Under the pieces are notes generated by a model, which saw only the letters and a list, made by a program, of their open reading frames with translations, did no database searches and had not been told where the DNA came from. A program made the translations under genes and the position numbers. From the NCBI GenBank assembly GCA_038229875.1, contig JBBROA010000045.1, forward strand, positions 1-29,057: a stretch of 29,057 bases of DNA. Direction: 5' to 3'. This document shows, piece by piece, positions 20,951 to 28,686 of the stretch (position 1 is the first letter of the stretch; each line of letters begins with the position of its first letter). Origin of the DNA: JALYUA01 sp038229875 (GTDB lineage: Bacteria > Acidobacteriota > Thermoanaerobaculia > UBA5066 > Gp7-AA6).

Positions 20951-21434
20951 ACTGACCGAGCGCGGCAGGCCCGCGACGGGTTCCGCGCCGCTCTCAGATG
21001 CGGATGCAGAGCTCGTACACGGGTTCGAGTCCTGCTCAATACCCGCGGATCACTTCCACCAGCGGGAATACGTGCGCATCGTGTGGATCTACCTGACCGC
21101 CGGATCCGTCCTCGGAACGCTCGAACGCTTTCCGGCGGCTTTGCGCCGTTATGCGCAATCTCTCGGAATGCCCGAGCTGTACCACGAGACGATCACCTGG
21201 GCACTCGTCCTGCTGATCGAGGAGCGACGGCGGCGAGGCGGGGAACTTTCCTGGGAGAAGTTCTCCTCCGCGAACGAGGACCTCTTCTCCTGGCCGGGAG
21301 TCCTCGATGGCTATTACCGGGCGGAGACGCTTGCGGGGCGAGAAGCGCGCGAGTGGTTCGTGCTGCCCGATCGCCTGGAAGCCGAAGCGCCGGACGGCGG
21401 TTGCGGAGGCGCGCCGTCGGGAGGCTCGGGATAG
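20943..21434 (+). CDS. conserved protein of unknown function
   Basis: A 163-aa protein. The GTG start follows a TATGTT box by 6 nt with no ribosome-binding site, so it may be leaderless. The core reads HFHQREYVRIVWIYLTAG, then LYHETITWALVLLIEERRRR, an all-helical pattern. Its conserved-looking His-Gln-Arg-Glu and His-Glu-Thr residues could bind a metal or act in catalysis, although no known family name can be given with certainty. The C-terminus is glycine-rich. It ends 9 bp before the ribonuclease R start and may be in the same operon, although that gene has its own -10-like box. Confidence 0.65.
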   Translation: MVTLTERGRPATGSAPLSDADAELVHGFESCSIPADHFHQREYVRIVWIYLTAGSVLGTLERFPAALRRYAQSLGMPELYHETITWALVLLIEERRRRGGELSWEKFSSANEDLFSWPGVLDGYYRAETLAGREAREWFVLPDRLEAEAPDGGCGGAPSGGSG

Positions 21435-21437
21435 ACT
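21432..21437 (+). promoter_or_regulatory. -10 box, TAGACT, 6 nt before the rnr GTG
   Basis: GGGATAGACT followed by 6 nt and the GTG, lying in the end of the preceding gene. It matches the spacing seen before other leaderless-looking genes here. No good -35 at 17 bp. Confidence 0.4.
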
Positions 21438-21443
21438 CCGCCG

Positions 21444-23693
21444 GTGTTGCCTCGCGATTCGGACGTCCTCGGGCGCCTGCGTGAAAAAGGCTCGAGGGCT
21501 CTCTCTTTCCAGGAGCTCGTCCGCAGCCTCCGCGTCCCCGAGGAAGAGGAGGACGCTTTCCGTGAACGTCTCGACGCGCTCGAGCGGCGGGGGGAGATCG
21601 TCCGCGCGCGCGGGGAGAAATACTCCGCAATCGAGTTCTCGAATCTGACCGCAGGGCGGCTCACGGTCCGCGCCGAAGGATTCGGCTTCGTGCTCGTGCA
21701 GGGGGGACCGGACCTCTACGTTCCGCGGGCGGGCATGCACGGGGCGATGGACGGGGACACGGTGCTGGCCCGCGAAGAACGCGTGAAGAGCCACGGCCGG
21801 GGGCGCGACCCCGAGCGCATTTCCGGGTCAGTCGTGAAGATCCTCGATCGGGCGCGAGAGCGCGTCGTCGGGCGGTTCGAGACGCAGGACGGGCGGAAGG
21901 TCGTCCTGCCTTACGACCCCAAAGTCGACGCGATCGTGCGGATCGACGAGGGCAGGTCCCACGGAGCGCGCGAGGGAGAGATCGTCGAAGCGAGGCTGAC
22001 TTCGTTTCCGGATGCCCGTCGCGTTGCCCACGGGGTCGTCGAAGAGCGGCTCGGCTTTCTTGGAGAGCCGGGAGTCGACATCGAGATCGTCCTTCGCTCC
22101 CACGGCCTTCCCCCTCGTTTCCCGCAGCCCGTCATCGCGGCGTCCGAGAAGTTTCCCGAAGAGGTCGCCACTGAGGACCTCCTCGGCCGAAAGGATTTTC
22201 GCGACCGGCGCATCGTCACGATCGACGGAGAGACGGCGAAGGACTTCGACGACGCCGTCGAGGTGGAGCGCACCGAGAACGGATTTCGGCTCGGCGTCCA
22301 CATCGCGGACGTCTCCAACTACGTCACGGAGGGAAGTCTTCTCGACGTCGAGGCGGCGTCGCGCGGTACGAGCGTCTACTTTCCGGGCCGCGTGCTCCCG
22401 ATGCTTCCCGAGCGGCTTTCGAACGGTCTATGCTCCCTGAACCCGCACGTCGACCGGCTGGTCCTATCCGCGATCCTCGACTTCGACAGGAAGGGCCGGG
22501 TCCTCGGCGCGCAGTTCTGCAAGGGCGTGATCCGAAGCGCCCACCGGATGACGTACACGGAAGTCGAGCGGCTGCTCGAGACGCGCACGACCTCGGACGA
22601 CGAGCGGCGCTATGGCCCGTTTCTGGACGACTTCCGCACGATGGGTGAGCTCGCGGCGGCACTGCGCGGTCGGCGGGAAGGCCGCGGCGCGATCGACTTC
22701 GACCTGCCGGACGCCGACATCGTGCTCGACGACGAGGGCCTGGTGGTGGGCATCGTCCCGGAGTCGCGCAACGTCGCGCATCGGCTGATCGAGGAGTTCA
22801 TGCTCGCCGCGAACGAGGCTGTGGCGAAGAAACTCGTGTTCGACAAGCAGCCGGCGATCTACCGCGTCCACGACCGCCCGGACCCGGACAAGCTGACCGA
22901 CCTGCGCGAGGTGCTTCAGAGCTTCGGGTACGAACTGAAGGGGAACCTCGAAGAGCTTCCTCCCGCCGCCTTCCAGAAGTTGCTGAAGGAGGTTCAGGGC
23001 AAGCCCGAGGAAAGGCTGCTGACCGATCTTCTGCTGCGCGCGCAGCGGAAGGCGATCTACAGCGAGGAGTGTCGCGGCCACTACGCGCTCGCGGCGCCCT
23101 ACTACTGCCATTTCACGTCTCCGATCCGCCGCTACCCGGATCTGATCGTCCACCGGCAGCTCTCGAGGCTCCTCCATTTCCGGCGCGCGGTTTCCCCTGC
23201 GGACTTCGAGGCGATCAACCAGGCGCTCGCGGGCGTCGCGAAGCTCTCCTCCGAGCGGGAGCGCCGTGCGGACCAGGCGGAACGCGAGAGCCTGCTCTGG
23301 AAAAAGATCGTTTTCATGAAGGACAAGGTCGGACGGGATTTCGACGCCTTCGTGACGGGCGTGGCGTCGTTCGGGCTCTTCGTCATGCTCAAGGACTTCT
23401 TCGTCGAAGGTCTTGTCCCGCTGTCGGCGCTCGGCGAGGACTTCTTCGTGTACGAGGAGAAGCAGCATCGGCTGCGCGGCCGCTCGACCGACGTGACCTA
23501 CAGGCTCGGAGATTCTCTGACGGTCCACCTGAAGGAGATTGACGAGGTCCGCCGCCGCCTGAACTTCCGGCTTGCGGAGCGCAAAGCGGCTCCCGCCCCG
23601 GCGCGTCGCGCCAAACCGATTGCGGCTCCGGCCGCTGCCGCGGCGCCGCAACCGCGCCGCTATGGACGCAAGCCCAAGAGGAGTTCGCGGTGA
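21444..23693 (+). CDS. rnr: ribonuclease R (RNB-family 3'-5' exoribonuclease)
   Basis: A 749-aa processive exoribonuclease that degrades structured RNA and acts in RNA quality control. Order: an N-terminal winged-helix-like part (1-60), a cold-shock OB domain (about 68-110, EGFGFVLVQGGPDLYVP), a second OB region, and the RNB catalytic domain with the metal-binding motif DGETAKDFDDAVEVE (261-275). A CHFTSPIRRYPDLIVHRQ stretch ends the RNB domain, then an S1 domain (about 630-715) and a basic tail rich in alanine, proline and lysine. The start is GTG with TAGACT 6 nt before it and no ribosome-binding site. The stop overlaps the next GTG. Confidence 0.95.
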   Translation: MLPRDSDVLGRLREKGSRALSFQELVRSLRVPEEEEDAFRERLDALERRGEIVRARGEKYSAIEFSNLTAGRLTVRAEGFGFVLVQGGPDLYVPRAGMHGAMDGDTVLAREERVKSHGRGRDPERISGSVVKILDRARERVVGRFETQDGRKVVLPYDPKVDAIVRIDEGRSHGAREGEIVEARLTSFPDARRVAHGVVEERLGFLGEPGVDIEIVLRSHGLPPRFPQPVIAASEKFPEEVATEDLLGRKDFRDRRIVTIDGETAKDFDDAVEVERTENGFRLGVHIADVSNYVTEGSLLDVEAASRGTSVYFPGRVLPMLPERLSNGLCSLNPHVDRLVLSAILDFDRKGRVLGAQFCKGVIRSAHRMTYTEVERLLETRTTSDDERRYGPFLDDFRTMGELAAALRGRREGRGAIDFDLPDADIVLDDEGLVVGIVPESRNVAHRLIEEFMLAANEAVAKKLVFDKQPAIYRVHDRPDPDKLTDLREVLQSFGYELKGNLEELPPAAFQKLLKEVQGKPEERLLTDLLLRAQRKAIYSEECRGHYALAAPYYCHFTSPIRRYPDLIVHRQLSRLLHFRRAVSPADFEAINQALAGVAKLSSERERRADQAERESLLWKKIVFMKDKVGRDFDAFVTGVASFGLFVMLKDFFVEGLVPLSALGEDFFVYEEKQHRLRGRSTDVTYRLGDSLTVHLKEIDEVRRRLNFRLAERKAAPAPARRAKPIAAPAAAAAPQPRRYGRKPKRSSR

Positions 23694-24250
23694 CGCGCCC
23701 GCGTCTCCTGCCACTCCTGCTCCTCCTCCTCGCGGGGGCCGCGGCCGGTGTCCCGGCGTGCCGGGAACGCGGCCGGCCGGATCCCGCGATCCGCATGGCG
23801 GTCTCGCCCGAGCGCGCCGAAAGCGCCGGCGAGGCGGCGCCCGCGGGGACTGCCGGGGCCGAGGCCCCGGCGGGCACACCGCGGGTGCCGGCGAAGCTCG
23901 TCGTCCCGGAGTCCGTCACGTCGGCGTATTCCGGAATCCGGCTTCACTGGAAGGATTCCGCGAGCGGGAAGGAGGGCACCCTCGACGTCCCTCTCGGTTC
24001 GGCCGCGCCCGTTCCAGGATCGACCCTCGAGGTGCGCGCGGACGTCTTTCTTCCTGCCTTCACGATGACGAACGATGCGATCACGTCGACCGGCATCGAA
24101 CCGGAGAACCCCGCCGCCCGCATCGCGGTCGGAGAGGGCGGAAAAGAATTGTTTGCGGGCTGGATTTTCACGCGCTTTCCGGACGTGCACCCGTTTGAGC
24201 ATCCCCGGATCTCCCTGCGCCTCGAGGGAGGCGTCCGGCGGGCTTCGTGA
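23690..24250 (+). CDS. DUF2155-like exported protein or lipoprotein
   Basis: A 186-aa protein whose GTG overlaps the ribonuclease R stop. The signal peptide is leucine-rich (RLLPLLLLLLAGAAAG) and ends in VPAC, a weak lipobox, with Cys24 the possible lipid site. An alanine- and proline-rich linker leads to a C-terminal domain of about 115 residues: RLHWKDSASGKEGTLDVPLG, VRADVFLPAFTM, GWIFTRFPDVHPFEHPRISL. This order, with the GW..F...P....HP ending, is that of DUF2155. Function unknown. It is locked between rnr and der by overlapping starts, so all three are expressed together. Confidence 0.7.
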   Translation: MTRPRLLPLLLLLLAGAAAGVPACRERGRPDPAIRMAVSPERAESAGEAAPAGTAGAEAPAGTPRVPAKLVVPESVTSAYSGIRLHWKDSASGKEGTLDVPLGSAAPVPGSTLEVRADVFLPAFTMTNDAITSTGIEPENPAARIAVGEGGKELFAGWIFTRFPDVHPFEHPRISLRLEGGVRRAS

Positions 24251-25599
24251 GGCCCGTCAAGGCGTTCACGGTCGTCGTCGCGGGACGGCCGAACGTCGGG
24301 AAGTCCGCACTCTTCAACCGCCTGATCCGCCGGCGCCGGTCGATCGTTCACGACCTGCCGGGAATGACGCGCGACGTGCTCGAAGAGGAGGCGGAGCTTC
24401 CCGACGGCCGGAAGTTCCGATTGGTCGACACGGGCGGGTACGACCCCGAGGGCAAGGAGCACATCCCGCGCGAGGTTCGCGACCGGGCCGCCGCCGCGAT
24501 CCGGAACGCGGACCTCGTCCTCCTGACGATCGACGCGTCCGCGGGAATCCTGCCCGGCGACCGCGCCGCGGCCCGCATCGCGCGGCAGGCGGGAGTCGAG
24601 ACGGTCGTGGCCGCGAACAAAATCGACCGCCGCGAAGGCAGCGAGGGCGAGGTCGAGGCGTGGGAGCTCGGGTTCAACGAGGTCTTCGGTGTCTCGGCCG
24701 AGCACGGCATCGGGGTCGAAGAGATCCTCGACGCGATCGGCCTGCGGTTGCCGCCCCTTCCCGAAGGGGAACAGCCGCCAGAGCCCGCGAAGCCGCGGGA
24801 GATTGCGCTCGCGATGATCGGGCGCCCGAACGTCGGCAAGTCTTCCCTCGTGAACGCGCTGCTCGGAGAGGAGCGGCTGATCGTCTCGGAGATCGCCGGG
24901 ACGACGCGCGATTCGGTCGACGCGCGTCTCGTCCGTGGAGAGGCCCGGTTCCGGCTGGTCGATACCGCGGGCATCCGCCGGAAGGGAAAGACGGAGCGTG
25001 GGCCCGAGGTGCTTTCGGTGGTCCAGGCCCGCAAGCGGATCGAGGAGTGCGACGTGGCCGCGCTCATCGTCGATGCTGCGTCCGGAGCGGCATCGCAGGA
25101 CGCGAAGGTGGCCTCCTACGTCAACGATGCCGGCCGCGGTCTGGTTCTCGTCGGAAACAAGTGGGACATCGCCGGGGGGGACGAGGGGGAGGCGAAGAAG
25201 TTCGCGGCCGCGCTCGAGGACGAGATTCCGTTCGTCCGATGGGCGCCTCTCGTCCTGACCTCCGCGAAAACGGGACGCGGGATCGCGAAGCTGCTCGACG
25301 CGGCGGCCCTCGTCGCCGAAAACCGATACCGCCGGATTCCGACGGGGGAGTTAAACCGCGTCCTCGGGCGGGCCCTTCGTGACAAGTCTCCGCGCACGGC
25401 GTCGGGAAAGCGCATCAAGATCTACTACGTCGCGCAGACGGGAGTCGCGCCCCCGACGTTTACCCTCGTCGCCAGCCGCGCCGAAGCGCTGCATTTCTCC
25501 GAGACCCGCCGCGTCGAGAACCTCGTGCGCGAGATGGGCGACTTCACCGGCTCTCCGATCCGGATCTCGGTGCGGGGACGGTCGAGGGAAGAGAAGTAA
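24247..25599 (+). CDS. der: ribosome-assembly GTPase Der (EngA)
   Basis: A 450-aa essential GTPase of 50S subunit maturation with two tandem G domains. Domain 1: G1 GRPNVGKSA (13-21), G3 DTGG (61-64), G4 NKID (124-127). Domain 2: G1 GRPNVGKSS (192-200), then DTAGIRRKGK and NKWD. The KH-like C-terminal domain (KRIKIYYVAQTGVAPPTFTL) binds rRNA. All nucleotide-binding motifs are intact. The GTG start overlaps the DUF2155 stop (GTGA). Length is normal for the family. It ends the rnr operon. Confidence 0.96.
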   Translation: MRPVKAFTVVVAGRPNVGKSALFNRLIRRRRSIVHDLPGMTRDVLEEEAELPDGRKFRLVDTGGYDPEGKEHIPREVRDRAAAAIRNADLVLLTIDASAGILPGDRAAARIARQAGVETVVAANKIDRREGSEGEVEAWELGFNEVFGVSAEHGIGVEEILDAIGLRLPPLPEGEQPPEPAKPREIALAMIGRPNVGKSSLVNALLGEERLIVSEIAGTTRDSVDARLVRGEARFRLVDTAGIRRKGKTERGPEVLSVVQARKRIEECDVAALIVDAASGAASQDAKVASYVNDAGRGLVLVGNKWDIAGGDEGEAKKFAAALEDEIPFVRWAPLVLTSAKTGRGIAKLLDAAALVAENRYRRIPTGELNRVLGRALRDKSPRTASGKRIKIYYVAQTGVAPPTFTLVASRAEALHFSETRRVENLVREMGDFTGSPIRISVRGRSREEK

Positions 25600-25612
25600 C
25601 CGGCGCTCGACC

Positions 25613-25633
25613 GGGATTCGGGGTCCGAAACCC
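25613..25633 (+). terminator. possible weak hairpin terminator after der
   Basis: GGGATTCGG and CCGAAACCC pair with one mismatch around a 3-nt loop, 13 bp after the der stop. GC-rich DNA rather than a T-run follows, so termination efficiency is doubtful. Confidence 0.3.
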
Positions 25634-25660
25634 GCGCCGGCCCCCGGATAACTCGTTAAT

Positions 25661-26179
25661 ATGTCGCTTCAGATGAAGAGCGATCCGGAATTCTACAAAC
25701 CTGCCGAGGCGTGCCGGATCGCGGAGGTCGCCCCCTACGTCCTGCGGTACTGGGAGACGGAGTTTCCCCCTCTCTCGGAAGGCAAGGACAAGGGCGCCGC
25801 GCGGCTCTACACGGGGCGCGACGTGAAGATCATCGGCCGCATCCGCGAGCTCCTCTACGACGAGGGATTCACCGTAGCGGGCGCGAAGAAGCGGCTGGAA
25901 GCGGAAATCTCCGAGGGGCGATTCGACGACGGGTTGAAACAGGCCCCTCCTCCCTCTCCCGCCGCACAGAAGCGTTCGGCGACTGCACCACCTCCTCCCG
26001 TGATGGAGTCCGCCGAGGCGGTGTTTCTCTCAGACGGGGCCGCGCGTTCCGAAAAGCGGGGAACAACGACAGCGGCTCGCAAGCCGCCGGCGGCTTCGGA
26101 GTTTCCCGATCGCAAGCGCGTCCTGAAGGAGCTGAAAGAGATCGCCCGGATTCTGGACAATCCCCGCCGCTCGCACTGA
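25661..26179 (+). CDS. MerR-family transcriptional regulator
   Basis: A 172-aa protein. The MerR winged helix-turn-helix covers about residues 11-80: YKPAEACRIAEVAPYVLRYW, ETEFPPL, then RLYTGRDVKIIGRIRELLYD and GFTVAGAKKRLE. The C-terminus lacks metal-binding cysteines; it is a proline- and alanine-rich linker followed by a charged helix (RKRVLKELKEIARILDN). This short architecture is common downstream of translation or replication genes. The ATG at 25661 has no ribosome-binding site, and GATAACTC lies 6 nt upstream, so a leaderless transcript is possible; ATG 25673 is the other start. Its target is probably its own or a nearby promoter. Confidence 0.88.
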   Translation: MSLQMKSDPEFYKPAEACRIAEVAPYVLRYWETEFPPLSEGKDKGAARLYTGRDVKIIGRIRELLYDEGFTVAGAKKRLEAEISEGRFDDGLKQAPPPSPAAQKRSATAPPPPVMESAEAVFLSDGAARSEKRGTTTAARKPPAASEFPDRKRVLKELKEIARILDNPRRSH

Positions 26180-26204
26180 TCGAGCAGATGTTCCGCGCGC
26201 CCGT

Positions 26205-26233
26205 TTGACTCGAAGGGGTAACCCTGCTCAAAT
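26205..26233 (+). promoter_or_regulatory. tRNA-Pro promoter
   Basis: TTGACT (26205-26210), 17 bp, TCAAAT (26228-26233); the tRNA begins 13 nt later. Confidence 0.55.
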
Positions 26234-26245
26234 GCCCCCTCCGGT

Positions 26246-26322
26246 CGGGACGTGGCGCAGTCTGGTAGCGTACCTGAATGGGGTTCAGGGGGTCCCGGGT
26301 TCGAATCCCGGCGTCCCGACCA
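26246..26322 (+). tRNA. tRNA-Pro(GGG), integration site of element 2
   Basis: The acceptor stem is CGGGACG with CGTCCCG, followed by A and an encoded CCA. The anticodon stem CCTGA/TCAGG holds loop ATGGGGT, giving anticodon GGG. The T-arm is CCGGG TTCGAAT CCCGG. The length of 77 nt is normal. A tyrosine integrase gene downstream points back at it, so its 3' end is the likely crossover site of the second element. Confidence 0.96.
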
Positions 26323-26492
26323 ACTTAAACCCCACCCTCTCTGAGACTTAACCCTAGCGTTATCCGTAAAGGGATGGCCTATTATCCGTGACGCCCGATT
26401 TACGCCCCACGCCGAGGGGTCACACACCCACCCTGAAGCGGCTCGGCGGAAGGCCCACACCAACCCCTCCGCGATACGTCTAATTTTCAGAA
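26323..26492. other. left attachment arm of element 2, no gene seen
   Basis: Contains a direct repeat TTATCCGT (26360-26367, 26382-26389) and paired CTTAA(A)CCC motifs, possible arm or excisionase sites. No supported gene. Confidence 0.35.
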
Positions 26493-26530
26493 ATTAAAAA
26501 ACCCGCGCCCCTTGGCCAGAAGGGCGCGGG
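26493..26530 (-). terminator. intrinsic terminator of the 58-aa gene
   Basis: On the minus strand a perfect 9-bp stem CCCGCGCCC/GGGCGCGGG (26502-26510 with 26522-26530, 11-nt loop) is followed by TTTTTAATTTC. It is 23 bp past the stop at 26554. Confidence 0.8.
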
Positions 26531-26553
26531 CCTAAGAGACATCACTCAGGTCT

Positions 26554-26730
26554 TTATCCCTTGTGCTTCGTCTCTTCGATGAGCGTCCACGTCACCGCGC
26601 CGTGGACTCCCTTGCAAGGCGGGAAGATGTTCCCCTTCGCAAGCGGAATCGTGTACGCGTCCGTGCAATTCGGGGAGTAGACGCCTGACACCTGACATGC
26701 CTGACCCGTGTGACCCGTGATGCTCGCCAT
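26554..26730 (-). CDS. small cysteine-containing protein, YjzC-like
   Basis: A 58-aa protein with AAGGAGGG 5 nt before its ATG and a strong terminator after the stop, which strongly supports it. Sequence features: TGQACQVSGVYSPNC near the start, then IPLAKGNIFPPCKGVHGAVT and WTLIEE. Three cysteines and the FPPC..HGAVTW ending recall short YjzC-like or zinc-ribbon-like proteins (G..C..SG.Y ... FPPC). It may bind one metal ion with the histidine. It is the only supported gene between the attachment site and the palindrome. Function unknown; such small orphan proteins are frequent in phages. Confidence 0.7.
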   Translation of the reverse strand: MASITGHTGQACQVSGVYSPNCTDAYTIPLAKGNIFPPCKGVHGAVTWTLIEETKHKG

Positions 26731-26856
26731 CGAAACCCTCCTTCAATAAAACGGCCCCGGAATGAGACCGCCCGAGACACCTTGATGGTAACACGCTCAA
26801 CCACAATAGGGAGGGGCGTAAGGTCAAAAACGCGCAACTTTTTTCTATATATGGTA

Positions 26857-26878
26857 CCCTCGCCAATATTGGCGAGGG
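26857..26878. promoter_or_regulatory. perfect 22-bp palindrome, candidate operator
   Basis: Each half is CCCTCGCCAAT, read inward from both strands, with no mismatch. It sits between the divergent 58-aa and holin-like genes, right after an AT-rich CTATATAT stretch (26845-26852) that could be a -10 in either direction. Symmetric operators in intergenic DNA of this kind are typical of phage repressors. Confidence 0.6.
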
Positions 26879-26948
26879 CGGGAAATAGAAAAAAACCGCT
26901 CAAGGCCAAGACCGAATCCGCCGACTTGACCGAGAAAGAGGCCCAACC

Positions 26949-27128
26949 GTGAATCCCGCCACTTTCCCATGGTGGGGTTGGCTCATAGCCGCTGGATTCC
27001 TCTGGCTCCTTCAGATGTTCTTGGACACCTACGAGCGCCACTTCCTCCGGGTTCTCGCGATCATCGGGATGTTCGTGTCGGCGCTCATCGGGATCATCCG
27101 ATTCGTCAAATGGGTCTGGACTTCCTGA
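26949..27128 (+). CDS. small two-helix membrane protein, holin-like
   Basis: A 59-aa protein from GTG 26949, with AAGAGG 7 nt upstream. Two hydrophobic segments, WWGWLIAAGFLWLLQMFL (about 8-25) and LRVLAIIGMFVSALIGIIRF (33-52), are joined by a charged turn (DTYERHF). The small size, two transmembrane helices and charged loop fit a class II-type holin or holin-like pore protein, but no endolysin is next to it in this window. A small membrane helper of another system is the alternative. The perfect palindrome 71 bp upstream may control it. Confidence 0.6.
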   Translation: MNPATFPWWGWLIAAGFLWLLQMFLDTYERHFLRVLAIIGMFVSALIGIIRFVKWVWTS

Positions 27129-27191
27129 AGAGCGGGAAAGGGACAACGCTCGGACATCATCTGTCTCCCGTCCCCGGTAGCCTAAATAAAG

Positions 27192-27201
27192 TTGGCGCCA
27201 A
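27192..27201. promoter_or_regulatory. palindrome TTGGCGCCAA upstream of the 49-aa gene
   Basis: A perfect 10-bp palindrome built from the same CGCCAA/TTGGCG half-sites as the 22-bp palindrome at 26857, but with the halves in the opposite order. It lies 35 bp before the ATG at 27237. Confidence 0.35.
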
Positions 27202-27236
27202 TCTCGGCCCCAACCATTAGCGAAAAGGGGAGACTG

Positions 27237-27386
27237 ATGACGAGCAAGGGTGGCGGAAAGAAGGGGACCCTCGTGCGGGACTCGGGGACCGGGCGGATTG
27301 TTCCTCCGGGGGAGGCGAAGCGGAGGCCCGGTTCAACAGAAAAGGAGACGTACACGCGCCGTTCGCCGGGCAAGGGTAAAAAGTAG
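27237..27386 (+). CDS. small basic protein of unknown function
   Basis: A 49-aa protein; GGGGAGA lies just before ATG 27237, chosen over upstream codons for this reason. It is rich in lysine, glycine and arginine (MTSKGGGKKGTLVRDSGTGR, end RRSPGKGKK), probably disordered, and might bind nucleic acid. No family is recognised. It ends 178 bp before the convergent integrase gene. Confidence 0.5.
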   Translation: MTSKGGGKKGTLVRDSGTGRIVPPGEAKRRPGSTEKETYTRRSPGKGKK

Positions 27387-27510
27387 TTTTTCAGTCGGCG
27401 GAAGCCAGGGCAAACCGTTCGACTTATCGTCGTCAACTTGTGGTTCGCTCGACTCCGGGAGCGTCGCCATGGCCGCATGAGCGGCCCGCTTCGCGGTTCT
27501 CTGCTTAGAA

Positions 27511-27539
27511 AGAAATAAAAACCCCGGCTGATAGCCGGG
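27511..27539 (-). terminator. intrinsic terminator of the element 2 integrase
   Basis: On the minus strand CCCGGCT ATC AGCCGGG (7-bp stem, 3-nt loop; 27539-27523) is followed by GTTTTTATTTC. It lies 26 bp past the integrase stop. Confidence 0.8.
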
Positions 27540-27564
27540 CTGGGGCTGGAACCGTTCGGGCTTT

Positions 27565-28686
27565 CTAGGTTGACCGGGACGCGATTCCGACAACGTTAGA
27601 GGATGAGCCGGAAGCGAATTCCCGAGACCGCCGTAGCGCGTCGAGCATGTCCTCTTGAGAGGCGATCGCGTAGCGGGCCAGCATGGATTGAGTTTTGTGG
27701 CCCGAGACCTTCATGGCGATGGACGGCGGAACGCCCCCATGGACCATGTTCCGAACCGCCGACCGGCGCAGGTCATGGAAGATGCGCCCGGAGAGCCCGA
27801 CCGCCTCGCACCCCTTGTTCCATTGCCGTCTCATGACGGAACGGTTGATCGGAAGCCCGTTCCGATGAAAGACCCACAAGGACAGGTGAGACCCGGAGCT
27901 TTCGAACACCCGCCGAGCGGCCATCCTTTCGAGAATCGCCCAATCCTCCTGACCCAGCGGAAGCACGCGGGGTTCTCCGTTCTTTGACGTGGTGAGGCGA
28001 ATCTCCCGCGCCCCGGCGTCCACGTCAGCCCACCGGAGCAACCGAAGCTCATCCCGCCGCCATCCCGTCCGAAATGCGAGAAGGGTCATGTCCGCGAGAG
28101 GGGTAGGGAGGACGGCCACCAGCCGGTCTATTTCGTCCGCTTCGAAGAAGCCTTGGCGGGCGTTGTCCTCGGGGAGCGCGGGCGGAAAGGGGGGCATCCG
28201 GGTGAGCATTTCCTCCCGGACGGCTAGGCGGAACGCGGCGGAAAGAAGCTCCGTTTCCCTGTTAATCGTCGCGTTCGCCCGCCCGAGCGCCTTCCGCTGA
28301 GCCACGTAGCGGCGGACGGTCTCCGCTTTGACCGCTTGAGCCTTCAGCCCGCCGAGACTTTCCCGAGGCCATTTGAGGTGGAGCAGCGTTGCAGTTAGAG
28401 ACTTGATCCCCCGCGCCCGCAGGTCCGACTCCAGGGCGTCGCATAAGTCGTGCACGGTGAGCTTCGCTGCTGCCGTAGGAGCGAACGTCTTGATGCCGTC
28501 CCGGTGATTCGCCGCTTCCCGGACCCGGTCAGCAAGAATCCGGCGAGCCGCCGCTTCATCGGTCGTGCCCGTCGATTCCCGAATCTCGCCCCACGCCGAG
28601 TCCTTCCGGGGGCCGTAGAAGGCCATCCAAAAAGGACCCCGACCCTTTTGTTTATAAATTCGACCTTGACCTAGTTTTCTCATCAT
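27565..28686 (-). CDS. int: tyrosine recombinase integrase of element 2
   Basis: A 373-aa protein. ATG 28686 is chosen because it overlaps the stop of the 76-aa gene (ATGA). The N-terminal arm-binding strand region (GRIYKQKGRGPFWMAFYGPR) and core-binding helices (about 75-160) precede the catalytic domain with R210 (TGWRRDEL), H304 and R307 (HDLRR), H330 (SGHK) and Y339 (ARYA). All catalytic residues are intact. It resembles the element 1 integrase in plan (both have NARQGF before the catalytic domain and HDLRR.AVRNM), so the two are distant relatives that chose different tRNA genes. It is transcribed toward tRNA-Pro and has a strong terminator. Confidence 0.93.
   Translation of the reverse strand: MMRKLGQGRIYKQKGRGPFWMAFYGPRKDSAWGEIRESTGTTDEAAARRILADRVREAANHRDGIKTFAPTAAAKLTVHDLCDALESDLRARGIKSLTATLLHLKWPRESLGGLKAQAVKAETVRRYVAQRKALGRANATINRETELLSAAFRLAVREEMLTRMPPFPPALPEDNARQGFFEADEIDRLVAVLPTPLADMTLLAFRTGWRRDELRLLRWADVDAGAREIRLTTSKNGEPRVLPLGQEDWAILERMAARRVFESSGSHLSLWVFHRNGLPINRSVMRRQWNKGCEAVGLSGRIFHDLRRSAVRNMVHGGVPPSIAMKVSGHKTQSMLARYAIASQEDMLDALRRSREFASGSSSNVVGIASRST

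Noticed and set aside
22464..23879. 471-codon minus-strand frame opposite ribonuclease R
   Set aside because: It is a shadow of a clearly real gene; the translation is arginine-rich without domains.
26546..26866. 106-codon minus-strand frame over the 58-aa Cys-protein gene
   Set aside because: The other frame at 26554-26730 has a strong ribosome-binding site and terminator and a sensible cysteine-containing product.
27333..27593. 86-codon minus-strand frame between the 49-aa gene and the integrase
   Set aside because: It runs through the integrase terminator and overlaps the integrase end; no ribosome-binding site or recognisable product.
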